A DNA stretch of 40,471 nucleotides from Microcaldota archaeon. GTDB lineage: Archaea > Micrarchaeota > Micrarchaeia > Burarchaeales > JACRGF01. The stretch spans positions 1-40,471 of the forward strand of contig JACRGF010000065.1 of assembly GCA_016212395.1 (NCBI GenBank), given 5' to 3'. The position numbers and the translations under genes were made by a program. Below, in pieces: positions 21,214 to 29,614 of the stretch. The first letter of the stretch is position 1. The number at the start of each line of letters is the position of its first letter. The notes beneath the pieces were generated by a model. It did not search any database. It worked only from the letters and a program-made list of their open reading frames with translations, and was not told where the DNA came from.

Positions 21214-22193
21214 GGCAAATAATTATAGTAAACCCTGTCCTTCGGGTTTTTTATCTTGTTTTCTTCCATTTCTTTTTTTATTTCTTCTATTCCTTGGGGC
21301 ACTGTTTTCGTAATTTCAAATCCAAGCTCTTTTTTAACTCTCGTAAAATCCACTCTGTACGTTCGCTGGTCTTTTATTTCTTTCACGTAATCTATTTTCG
21401 TTCCAGAAATTTTTTCAGCGACTAGTTCTGCAAGCTGTTTTATCGTGTAATTTTCTTTGTCGCAACCACAGTTGAATACTTTCTTGCTTAATTTTTCATT
21501 TGGTGCTTCAACGCATGTCTGAACCGCGCGTGCCGCGTCTGCCACGTGAAGGAATGGGCGCCACTGGCCTCCTCCAAAAACGCTGATTTCTTTTTCAACT
21601 GATGCTTTCATTGAAAAATAATTGACTACCAAGTCAAAGCGCATTCTCGGAGACAAGCCATACAATGTTGCGAGCCTTAAAATGCAAGGGTGAAACGTTT
21701 CATCCTCCATTTCAAGCAATTCTTTTTCTGAAGTCACTTTAGTCATCGCATACAGCGAAACTGGGTTCAGTGGCGAGTCTTCAGTAAGCACTTCTTCGTT
21801 TTGCCCGTAGTTGCTGCACGTTGAAGCGAACACGAGTTTGTTTATGCCTCTTTTTTTTGCCTGCCTTGCCAAATTCATTGTTGCGGAATAGTTAACGCGC
21901 ACTGCTAAGTCTGCCTGCATGTTGCACGCAGCATCCCCAACTATCGCAGCCAAGTGCACCACTGACTCGATTCCTTCCAGAGTTTTCTCCACTATGTTGA
22001 AATCAGTGATATTGCCGTTCACTAATTCCAGCCTCTCGTGCCCTTGTATTTCTTCAAGCGATTTTTGGCTGTACAAAAAATTATCCAAAACCCTTACTCC
22101 ATACCCTGCTTTCAGCAAGTTTCTCGCAAGTATCGAGCCAACGTACCCCGCTCCGCCTGTAACTAAAATGCGTTTGCTTGCCATTTCAATCAC
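21210..22193 (-). CDS. NAD-dependent epimerase/dehydratase
   Basis: RILVTGGAGYVGSILARNLLKAGYGVRVLDN...STCSNYGQ...YAMTKVTSEKEL. Confidence 0.9.
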   Translation of the reverse strand: MIEMASKRILVTGGAGYVGSILARNLLKAGYGVRVLDNFLYSQKSLEEIQGHERLELVNGNITDFNIVEKTLEGIESVVHLAAIVGDAACNMQADLAVRVNYSATMNLARQAKKRGINKLVFASTCSNYGQNEEVLTEDSPLNPVSLYAMTKVTSEKELLEMEDETFHPCILRLATLYGLSPRMRFDLVVNYFSMKASVEKEISVFGGGQWRPFLHVADAARAVQTCVEAPNEKLSKKVFNCGCDKENYTIKQLAELVAEKISGTKIDYVKEIKDQRTYRVDFTRVKKELGFEITKTVPQGIEEIKKEMEENKIKNPKDRVYYNYLP

Positions 22194-22203
22194 GTTTTCA
22201 ATC

Positions 22204-22605
22204 TTAAATCTTTTTTATTATTTTTGCAGGAACGCCATAAGCCACCACGTTCGGAGGCACGTTTTTATTTACGAATGAGTGGGCGCCGATAATGCTATTC
22301 TCACCTATTGTCACTCCTGGCATTATCGTCGTGTGGGAGCCTATTCTTGCGTTTTGCTTTATCGTAACTTTTCCTTTTTTGCCGTCAATTGTAGACCAAG
22401 AGTAAATTGAGCAGTGTGAGCCTACTTGGGCGTTTTTTTGTATTTCCACTCCGTATTTCGCATTTATGTACGTGAACATGCCTACATCTGTTTGTTCTTC
22501 CAGCTTCAGATTTTCATTATGCTGGCATGCCCAGTTCCATCTAGTCATTCCCTTCTCATCGAACTCTGGAGGCTTCCAGTTTTTGAATCTCGTTTCATCT
22601 CCCAC
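22204..22605 (-). CDS. hexapeptide-repeat acyltransferase (sugar O/N-acetyltransferase-like)
   Basis: VEIQKNAQVGSHCSIYSWSTIDGKKGKVTIKQNARIGSHTTIMPGVTIGENSIIGAHSFVNKNVPPNVVAYGVPAKI. Confidence 0.85.
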   Translation of the reverse strand: MGDETRFKNWKPPEFDEKGMTRWNWACQHNENLKLEEQTDVGMFTYINAKYGVEIQKNAQVGSHCSIYSWSTIDGKKGKVTIKQNARIGSHTTIMPGVTIGENSIIGAHSFVNKNVPPNVVAYGVPAKIIKKI

Positions 22606-22617
22606 GTATCTCTGACC

Positions 22618-23490
22618 TCACGCGTTAATTGCTTGTTTTAAGTTTATAAAACATGCATTCAATCCATTGATTTCCGCCAGCAATCCTTTGAGTTTTTCGT
22701 ACACTTTTTCATTCAAACCATTGTGCACTATTTCCTTTCCGTAATTCCTGCAAACATGCACTTTCGCGCTCACAAGCCCGTCTAGTTGGATTATTTTTTT
22801 CGCGCGTTCGAAATCGTTTCTCGTCGGGTCCCAATTTTGAGGAATGTTCACGAGCTTGCATCCTTTGACTTTTTGCGGGTGAATTATTGATGCGCGCAAG
22901 CCTGTTTCGCTTGACACTGCATTTTCAGTTATTTTCGTTTTATGGTCTGCAGAGCCTGCAATCGCATACTCTAATTCACTCAATGCTTCCAGCAGGTTTT
23001 CGTTCATTCCCCAGCCAGGAGGCCTGAATATTTTTACGAACGGAATTTTCGCTTGCTTGAATATTTCTTCCGCTCGCTCTATTCTCTTCACACACTCTTC
23101 GTAATTCAAGTTCGTGAATTCTGCCCCGTACGGATATTTTGTTTGATAGTGATATAACCCGTGCACTGCAACTTCAAAATTCCTTGTCTTCACTTTCCCG
23201 CGCAGCCACTTGCACCATTCGGGGTGGTTCGTGAGCAGAAACTTTTCTTTTTCCCACACTTTCACTCTGCTTCCAAGCAGAAAGTCGAAACGCCTGCGTA
23301 TTCTCCCAGGCGATTGCTTGTACCCCCAGTCAGGAGTGGTAAACAAAGTTATTTTCAGTTCAGGAAACTCGTCCACAAGCAAGTTCAAGTAGCGGAAAAC
23401 GCCTTCGTCCATGTCGCCCCCGCAATCGCCGTAATCTTTGCTTCCGCCTGGGTGAACGTCGTCAATGTTCAAGTTAAAGCAAGCTTTCAT
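22618..23490 (-). CDS. polysaccharide deacetylase-like protein
   Basis: FNLNIDDVHPGG...DMDEGVFRYLNLLVDEFPELKITLFTTPDW...EVAVHGLYHY...IFRPPGWGMNENLLEAL. Confidence 0.72.
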   Translation of the reverse strand: MKACFNLNIDDVHPGGSKDYGDCGGDMDEGVFRYLNLLVDEFPELKITLFTTPDWGYKQSPGRIRRRFDFLLGSRVKVWEKEKFLLTNHPEWCKWLRGKVKTRNFEVAVHGLYHYQTKYPYGAEFTNLNYEECVKRIERAEEIFKQAKIPFVKIFRPPGWGMNENLLEALSELEYAIAGSADHKTKITENAVSSETGLRASIIHPQKVKGCKLVNIPQNWDPTRNDFERAKKIIQLDGLVSAKVHVCRNYGKEIVHNGLNEKVYEKLKGLLAEINGLNACFINLKQAINA

Positions 23491-23633
23491 GTTTTGCACG
23501 CATTCTGTTTGGAATGAACAACGTTTATTAACACTTTTTTTCTAATCCTATTCCATTCAACTCGCGGTATACGCGATGGAGGTCAAACTAATTATGAGGC
23601 GAGCAAACAACTAGCCGCAATTTGTGTTTACGC

Positions 23634-23669
23634 GGGCCCGTAGCTCAGATTCGAATTGCTATTCGAATA
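23634..23669 (+). repeat. Orphan copy of the tRNA-Arg 5' end followed by a palindromic hairpin
   Basis: GGGCCCGTAGCTCAG (23634-23648) repeats the tRNA start at 23701, then ATTCGAAT-TGCT-ATTCGAAT. Confidence 0.85.
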
Positions 23670-23700
23670 CGCTGCGGTCCCTCGTTCATTGCATTCACTC

Positions 23701-23933
23701 GGGCCCGTAGCTCAGCTTGGATAGAGCGGCAATAACTGTTTTGAGTCTAGAGTTTTGAGTTTCGATGTCAAGCCTGTAGACTGAAGACACGAGACTGTCG
23801 TTACCGTTAGCCTTCTAAGCTGTAGGTCGAGGGTTCAAAAGAGTTTTGAGTCGTGAGTTTCGAGTCTTGAGGTTTTTTTTCCTTCAAAACTCAAAACCGA
23901 AGACTGAAGACTCTGCGTTTCCCTCCGGGCCCG
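23701..23933 (+). tRNA. tRNA-Arg(TCT) with two introns: 29/30 (23732-23809) and 59/60 (23840-23919)
   Basis: Acceptor GGGCCCG/CGGGCCC; spliced anticodon arm GCAGC-CTTCTAA-GCTGT; T-arm GAGGG-TTCAAAT-CCCTC. 29/30 BHB: GCGG/CCGU central helix, CAA and UAG bulges, UAAC/GUUA inner helix. 59/60: GAGU/ACUC inner helix. Confidence 0.88.
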
Positions 23934-24035
23934 TTAGTTTTTTTTTTGGTTTTGAGTTTTCTGTTTTCAGTTTTGAGGTTTAGGAGTTTTGAGTATTCAC
24001 GTTCAGCAAAGTTTTTTTTGGGTGGGGTGTTGGTT

Positions 24036-24293
24036 ATGGAGGGAGAGGATAAGGCGAAGCAGATTTTGAATTTGATGGAGGGCGTCATCAGCGATTTGTC
24101 TATTCCAAAGAATATTCGGAAGGCTGTTTCAGAGGCGCGTGAAAAGCTTTCTTCAGAGGGCGAGTTGATTGTGCGTTCGAGCGGGGCGATTTACGCTTTG
24201 GGCGAGGTGAGCGAGGACATTAACATGCCCATGCACGCGCGCACGCAGATTTGGACTATCCTCAGCGCGCTTGAAACCATTCGAGAACCGTAA
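24036..24293 (+). CDS. UPF0147 family protein
   Basis: MEGEDKAKQILNLMEGVISDLSIPKNIRKAVSEAREKL...INMPMHARTQIWTILSALETI. Confidence 0.85.
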   Translation: MEGEDKAKQILNLMEGVISDLSIPKNIRKAVSEAREKLSSEGELIVRSSGAIYALGEVSEDINMPMHARTQIWTILSALETIREP

Positions 24294-24303
24294 GAATGGT
24301 TTC
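24273..24303 (+). terminator. Perfect 10-bp inverted repeat spanning the UPF0147 stop codon
   Basis: GAAACCATTC - 11-nt loop containing TAA - GAATGGTTTC; role inferred. Confidence 0.45.
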
Positions 24304-24388
24304 TGTGTTTCGAAGTTTTGGAGTTTTGCGTTGTTTTGTTTTTTTTCTCAAAACTCAAGACTGAAAATTGTGGACTGCAGATTAGAAT

Positions 24389-24455
24389 GGCGTCGTTAGG
24401 AAGAGGGGTGAATCCAGGGGTTTCGGGAGAAACCTTGGTTTCTCCCAAGACGCCT
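24389..24455 (+). promoter_or_regulatory. PolD leader element, copy 1 (structured RNA candidate)
   Basis: P1 GGCGTC/GACGCC (24389-94/24449-54); P2 GGGAGAAACC/GGTTTCTCCC (24425-34/24437-46); GTG start at 24457. Confidence 0.75.
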
Positions 24456-24456
24456 T

Positions 24457-25974
24457 GTGTGGGTGGCGTTATTGGAAGATGTTTTGCTGCGTTTCAGGGA
24501 GGCTGGCTTGCTTGTTGCTCCTGACGCTTTGGTTTTTTTGCGGGGGCGCGATGATGCGCGCGAGCTTGCCGAGCTTGTTTTGAGTGATAAGACTGTTTTT
24601 GTTGTTTCCCGCGAGTTGCTTGAGTCTTTGGCTAGGCGCGAGGAAGACAAGAAGATTCCTGTTCCCGTCGAGGTTTTGAGGAATGCTGGCTTCAAGCCGT
24701 CTGCTGCGGAAATCAACTCTGATTTGAGGTTTTTGAAGGACAAGGACGTGAGCGGGCGTTCCAATTGCACTGGCAAGGTTGATGATTTCGTGGGTTATTT
24801 CCGCGACCGTTTTTCGCGTGCTGAAACTGTTTTGAAGACTCACTTGGGCAAGAGTTCGCTCGTGCGCATTGATTCGTTGTCTTCTTACGCGCGCGGGCAC
24901 GAGGTGCGCATTATAGGCATTGTTTCTGCAAAGAAGATGACGTCGAAAGGCCACATGCTGTTCGAGCTGGAAAGTATTGACGGTGTTGCGAAAGTCCTCG
25001 CATTAAAAACTGACAAGGAGCCTGAGCAGACGTGTTTCAAGAACGCGTGCAGCTTGTTGTTAGATGACGTTGTGGCTGTTGACGGGAAAGTTTCAGACCC
25101 GTTCGTAATGGCTTCTGAAATCGTTTGGCCTGACATTCCTGTTGCTTCTCCAAAGTTTGCAGCGCGCGATGTTTCTATTGCTTTTCTTTCTGATGTTCAT
25201 GTTGGAAGCAAGTATTTTTTGGGCGATAATCTCGCGAAGATGCTGAGCTGGCTGAACGGCGAGGCGGAAAGCACTAAAGAATTGGAGGTAGCTGGCAAGA
25301 TAAAATACCTGGTTGTTGCGGGTGATGTTGTTGACGGCATTGGCGTTTATCCCAGGCAGGAGAAGGAGTTGGTGGTGCGCGATATTTACGAGCAGTATAA
25401 AATGTTTTTCGAGTTGGTTGACAAGATTCCTGATTACATTGAAGTGATAGTCTGCCCTGGCAACCATGATGCTGTGCGCAGGGCAGAGCCTCAGCCAATG
25501 CTTCCCGACGAGATTTTGAAGGACTTCAAGAAGCCTAACGTTCATTTTGCAGGCAATCCTTCGTGGGCTGTTGTTGAAGGGTTGCGTTTGCTTGTTTATC
25601 ACGGCACTTCGCTTGACTCTGTCATTGCAGGCTTGCCTGGCATGTCTTACGCGCACCCTGAAAAGTCAATGGTGGAGTTGTTGAAGCGCAGGAACTTGAG
25701 CCCGATTTACGGAGAGAACCCCATTGTTCCTGAAAGCAAGGATTACTTGGCTATTGATGAAGTTCCTGATATCGTTCACATGGGGCATGTTCACAAGAAT
25801 GGTTACGCGAAGCACAAGAGCGCGTTGCTCGTGAACTCCGGCACGTGGCAGGCGCGCACTGACTTTCAAGTCGCTCAAGGCCACGTGCCGAGCCCGTGCA
25901 TCCTGCCAGTTTACGAAATGCGCACTGGAAAGCTCACGCAGGTTGATTTCAGCACAGGAAAAACTGCGGGGTAA
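24457..25974 (+). CDS. DNA polymerase D small subunit (DP1)
   Basis: FLSDVHVGSKYFL...VVAGDVVDGIGVYPRQ...VCPGNHDAVRRAEPQP...HMGHVHKNGYA: DP1 calcineurin-like phosphoesterase motifs; followed by DP2. Confidence 0.94.
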   Translation: MWVALLEDVLLRFREAGLLVAPDALVFLRGRDDARELAELVLSDKTVFVVSRELLESLARREEDKKIPVPVEVLRNAGFKPSAAEINSDLRFLKDKDVSGRSNCTGKVDDFVGYFRDRFSRAETVLKTHLGKSSLVRIDSLSSYARGHEVRIIGIVSAKKMTSKGHMLFELESIDGVAKVLALKTDKEPEQTCFKNACSLLLDDVVAVDGKVSDPFVMASEIVWPDIPVASPKFAARDVSIAFLSDVHVGSKYFLGDNLAKMLSWLNGEAESTKELEVAGKIKYLVVAGDVVDGIGVYPRQEKELVVRDIYEQYKMFFELVDKIPDYIEVIVCPGNHDAVRRAEPQPMLPDEILKDFKKPNVHFAGNPSWAVVEGLRLLVYHGTSLDSVIAGLPGMSYAHPEKSMVELLKRRNLSPIYGENPIVPESKDYLAIDEVPDIVHMGHVHKNGYAKHKSALLVNSGTWQARTDFQVAQGHVPSPCILPVYEMRTGKLTQVDFSTGKTAG

Positions 25975-26038
25975 AAATGGTTTGATTTGTTTTGTTTGAG
26001 AAAATTTTGTTCATGAGTTTGAATAATTTTGATAAAAA

Positions 26039-26105
26039 GCGTCGTTAGGAAGGGGGGTGAATCCAGGGGTTTCGGGGGAAACCGTGGGTTTCCCCCAAGA
26101 CGCCT
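26039..26105 (+). promoter_or_regulatory. PolD leader element, copy 2 (structured RNA candidate)
   Basis: P1 GCGTC/GACGC (26039-43/26099-103); P2 GGGGGAAACC/GGTTTCCCCC (26074-83/26087-96); ATG of DP2 at 26118. Confidence 0.75.
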
Positions 26106-26117
26106 TGGTTGGTTTGA

Positions 26118-29100
26118 ATGGAAAAGTATTTTGATGGTTTGAATGCTGGGCTCGAGCGTGCTTATGCTGTTGCAGGCAAGGCGTTGGCTTTGGGTTTTGA
26201 TGCTTCGCTTGAGCCTGAGATAAAGCGTGCTGCGGATGTTGCTGCGCGTGTTGAAGGCATTGTCGGGCCTAAAGGAATTGCTGAGGGCATTCGTGCTCTT
26301 GAGGCTGGTGGTTTGGAGCGCGAGCTTGTTGCAGTCGAGCTGGTGAAGCAGATTTGCAGCGGGAAGTATTTTCAGGGTTCAAAGGAAGAGTTGATTAATC
26401 AGGCTGTGCGCACTGGCGTTGCAGTGTTGACTGAAGGCGTGCTCGTCGCTCCGACTGAAGGAATTTCGAAAATAAAAATACGCGACAATCCTGATGGAAG
26501 CAATTATCTATCCCTTTATTTTTCCGGCCCTATTCGTTCTGCTGGAGGCACTGCTGCTGCGCAGAGCGTTGTGTTGGCTGATGTTGCGCGTTCTTTTTTG
26601 GGCGTTGCCGACTACCGTCCTACTGAGTCGGAGATTGAGCGTTACGTTGAGGAAATGCATTTGTACGACTCGCGCGCGGCGCGGTTGCAGTATAAGCCTC
26701 CTGATGATGATTTGCGTTGGGTTGTGCGCAATTGCCCTGTGTGCGTTGACGGAGATCCGACTGAAGAGTTTGAAGTTTCTGTTCACAAAAATTTGGCGCG
26801 CGTTGAAACTAATCGCGTCCGCGGAGGCATTTCCCTTGTTACTTGCGAGGGCATTGCGCAAAAGTCAGCGAAGCTGTTGAAGTACACGAAAAAGATTGGC
26901 TTGAATTGGAGTTGGCTTGAGAAAATAATCAAGATTGCGAAGAAGGAAGGCAAGAGCGAGGTGAAGCCGAACGAGTCTTTCCTCGACGATATTGTCGCTG
27001 GCAGGCCTATTTTCTGCTATCCGTCTGCGAAAGGCGGCTTGCGTTTGAGGTACGGCAGGACGCGTGCTACTGGAATTGCTGCGAAGGCAATGCATCCTGC
27101 TTCAATGATTTTGCTTGATTGTTTTCCTGCTGTTGGCACGCAGTTGAAAATAGAGCAGCCTGGGAAAGGGTGTGTTGTCGCGCCGTGCGATTCTATTGAA
27201 GGCCCTGTTGTAAAGCTTGAGAACGGCGACGTTGTGCGCATTGACAGCGTGAGCGAGGCAATGCGCTTGAAAGGCCAGGTTGTGGAACTGCTTTTCTTGG
27301 GCGACTTGCTTGTTTCCTTCGGGGATTTCTTGAAGTCAAACCACCCTCTAGTTCCTGCTGGTTACTGCGAAGAGTGGTGGGAGAAAGAGTTTTTGAAAGC
27401 ATGCGGGGAGAAGAACAAGACTTACGATGTTCCGCGTGAATTGAGCGCTCGGCGCGCGTTCGAGTTGAGCCGCGAGCTTGGAGTTCCGCTTCACCCAAAG
27501 CATACTTTCTTTTGGCATGACATTTCGATACAGCAGTTGAAAGAGCTTGCAGAGTGGCTTTCTCGAGGCAGAATGTCGCTCGAGTGGTTTGACTTGAAGA
27601 GTTTTTCACTTGAATATTCCCCTGCCAAGCGCGTGCTTGAAGAATTGTGCGTTCCGCATTCCGTGAGCGGCGGAAACATTGTTTTTTCTCCTGGCATTGC
27701 GTTCGCGTTGCTTTCTTCGCTTGGATTGCTGAATGGCAACGACGTTTCTTTGGAAGAGTTTGTGAAAAAGTTTTCAGAGGAAAAAACTGTTTTAGAGTTG
27801 GTGAACGAGTTGTCCGGAGTGCGCGTGCGGGCGAAAGCGCCTACTTACGTTGGCGCGCGCATGGGTAGGCCTGAGAAGGCGCGAGAGCGTTGGATGGAGT
27901 CAAAGCCAAGCGCGTTGTTTCCAGTGGGCGGTTACGGGGGGAAAATGAGGAGTTTGGTGAAGGCGTTCAAGTCTGCGCGCGACCGTTCTTACGGGAGCAA
28001 GAATTTGAATTTGGAGCTCGCGCGCTTGAAGTGCGTTTCCTGCGGCAGCGTTTCTTTTTGGCACTCGTGCGAAAAGTGCGGGGCGCGCTGTGTTCCCCAG
28101 TGTTTTTGCTCGAAGTGCGGGGCTGTTTTCGACGACGTTCGCAAGGAAGAGTGTGGTTGCGGAGGGCAGATTCGTTTTTCAGAAGTTCGGTCTGTTGATT
28201 TTGTTTCCTTGTTTGAAGAAGCGGAGCGCAAGTGCAAGCATTCTCTCAAAGAATTAAAGGGCGTAAAGGGAATGACGAGCAAGCTGAAGGCGCCAGAGCG
28301 TTTGGAGAAAGGGTTGCTGCGTGCAAAGCATGATATTTTTGTTTTCAAGGACGGCACGTGCAGGTTTGATTCCACTAACATGATGCTCACCCACTTTTAT
28401 CCTAGAGAAGTCGGCGTTCGCGTTGAAAAACTTCGCGAATTGGGTTACACTATAGATTTTGAAGGCAAGCCTCTTGAAAGTGAAGATCAGCTTGTTGAAT
28501 TGAAGCCCCAGGACATCATCATCTCCGAGCACGGCGGGGATTACATGATGCGCGTTTCAAATTTCGTTGACGATTTGATAGTCTACGCTTACAACGAAAA
28601 GCCGTTTTTCAACGCAAAGTCGCGCGAGGACTTGATTGGTCAGCTCATGATAACTCTTTCTCCTCATACTTCAGCAGGGGTTCTCTGCAGGCTGATTGGC
28701 TTTACTAAAGCATTCGTCGGCTACTGCCACCCTTACATTGTTTCTGCTCGAAGAAGAAATTGTGACGGCGACGAGGATTGCTGCATGCTTTTGCTTGACG
28801 CGCTTCTAAATTTTTCAAAAAGTTTTCTTCCTGAAACGCGCGGAGGCACTATGGACGCGCCGCTCGTCTTGTCCACTATTATCGACCCGAAGGAAGTTGA
28901 TGATGAGGTTCACGCGATGGAAGTCTGCTCTTCTTTTCCTCTCGAGTTTTACGAGGCAGCAATGAATTTTGCTTCCCCGAGCGAAGTGAAGGTAGAGCGC
29001 GTGCGGGAAAGGCTCGGCAAAATCAACCAATACTACGATTTGCGTTTTACTCATCATTCTTCTTCGATTCAGGAAGGCCCGCTTCGCACTTCATACGTGG

Positions 29101-29507
29101 AATTGAAGAGCATGAGTGAAAAGATAAACAGGCAGTTCAACTTGTGCAACAAGATTCGCGCTGTGAACGCTCGCGATTCAGCAGAGCGCGTCATCCTCTC
29201 CCACTTTCTCCCAGACTTGTACGGCAACCTGCGTTCTTTCTCGCGCCAAACGTTCAGGTGCGTTGACTGCAACTTGAAGTACAGGCGCGTTCCTCTCGCA
29301 GGAAAGTGCTTGAAGTGCGGAGGAAAACTCTTGCTCACTATTCACAAGGGTGGAATAGAAAAATACTTGGAACTCTCGAAAAAACTGATTGACGATTACG
29401 AGCTTCCGAATTACTTAAAGCAAAGAATGCTGTTGCTCGAGAAAGACATCAAATCAATTTTCGAAGACGAGGTAAGCAAACAGTTTAATTTGGCGGAATT
29501 CATGTAA
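26118..29507 (+). CDS. DNA polymerase D large subunit (DP2)
   Basis: 1129 aa; ISKIKIRDNPDGSNYLSLYFSGPIRSAGGTAAAQSVVLAD..., CRRRNCDGDED-like active-site region (SARRRNCDGDEDCCMLLLDALLNFSKSFLPETRGGTMDAPLVL), C-terminal zinc ribbon. Confidence 0.97.
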   Translation: MEKYFDGLNAGLERAYAVAGKALALGFDASLEPEIKRAADVAARVEGIVGPKGIAEGIRALEAGGLERELVAVELVKQICSGKYFQGSKEELINQAVRTGVAVLTEGVLVAPTEGISKIKIRDNPDGSNYLSLYFSGPIRSAGGTAAAQSVVLADVARSFLGVADYRPTESEIERYVEEMHLYDSRAARLQYKPPDDDLRWVVRNCPVCVDGDPTEEFEVSVHKNLARVETNRVRGGISLVTCEGIAQKSAKLLKYTKKIGLNWSWLEKIIKIAKKEGKSEVKPNESFLDDIVAGRPIFCYPSAKGGLRLRYGRTRATGIAAKAMHPASMILLDCFPAVGTQLKIEQPGKGCVVAPCDSIEGPVVKLENGDVVRIDSVSEAMRLKGQVVELLFLGDLLVSFGDFLKSNHPLVPAGYCEEWWEKEFLKACGEKNKTYDVPRELSARRAFELSRELGVPLHPKHTFFWHDISIQQLKELAEWLSRGRMSLEWFDLKSFSLEYSPAKRVLEELCVPHSVSGGNIVFSPGIAFALLSSLGLLNGNDVSLEEFVKKFSEEKTVLELVNELSGVRVRAKAPTYVGARMGRPEKARERWMESKPSALFPVGGYGGKMRSLVKAFKSARDRSYGSKNLNLELARLKCVSCGSVSFWHSCEKCGARCVPQCFCSKCGAVFDDVRKEECGCGGQIRFSEVRSVDFVSLFEEAERKCKHSLKELKGVKGMTSKLKAPERLEKGLLRAKHDIFVFKDGTCRFDSTNMMLTHFYPREVGVRVEKLRELGYTIDFEGKPLESEDQLVELKPQDIIISEHGGDYMMRVSNFVDDLIVYAYNEKPFFNAKSREDLIGQLMITLSPHTSAGVLCRLIGFTKAFVGYCHPYIVSARRRNCDGDEDCCMLLLDALLNFSKSFLPETRGGTMDAPLVLSTIIDPKEVDDEVHAMEVCSSFPLEFYEAAMNFASPSEVKVERVRERLGKINQYYDLRFTHHSSSIQEGPLRTSYVELKSMSEKINRQFNLCNKIRAVNARDSAERVILSHFLPDLYGNLRSFSRQTFRCVDCNLKYRRVPLAGKCLKCGGKLLLTIHKGGIEKYLELSKKLIDDYELPNYLKQRMLLLEKDIKSIFEDEVSKQFNLAEFM

Positions 29508-29614
29508 AAACAAGTGCAGTTATGCTCGTTGCTCTTTATTTTTCGTCTTTTTGTTGTGTTCATTCCTTTTTTCCGTTACTCTCATTGCCCTGTAGCTGTA
29601 GTTTTTTTCCGTGT

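Noticed and set aside
26118-29507. Intein in DP2
   Set aside because: 1129 aa is a normal length and the motifs are continuous without splicing-domain insertions.
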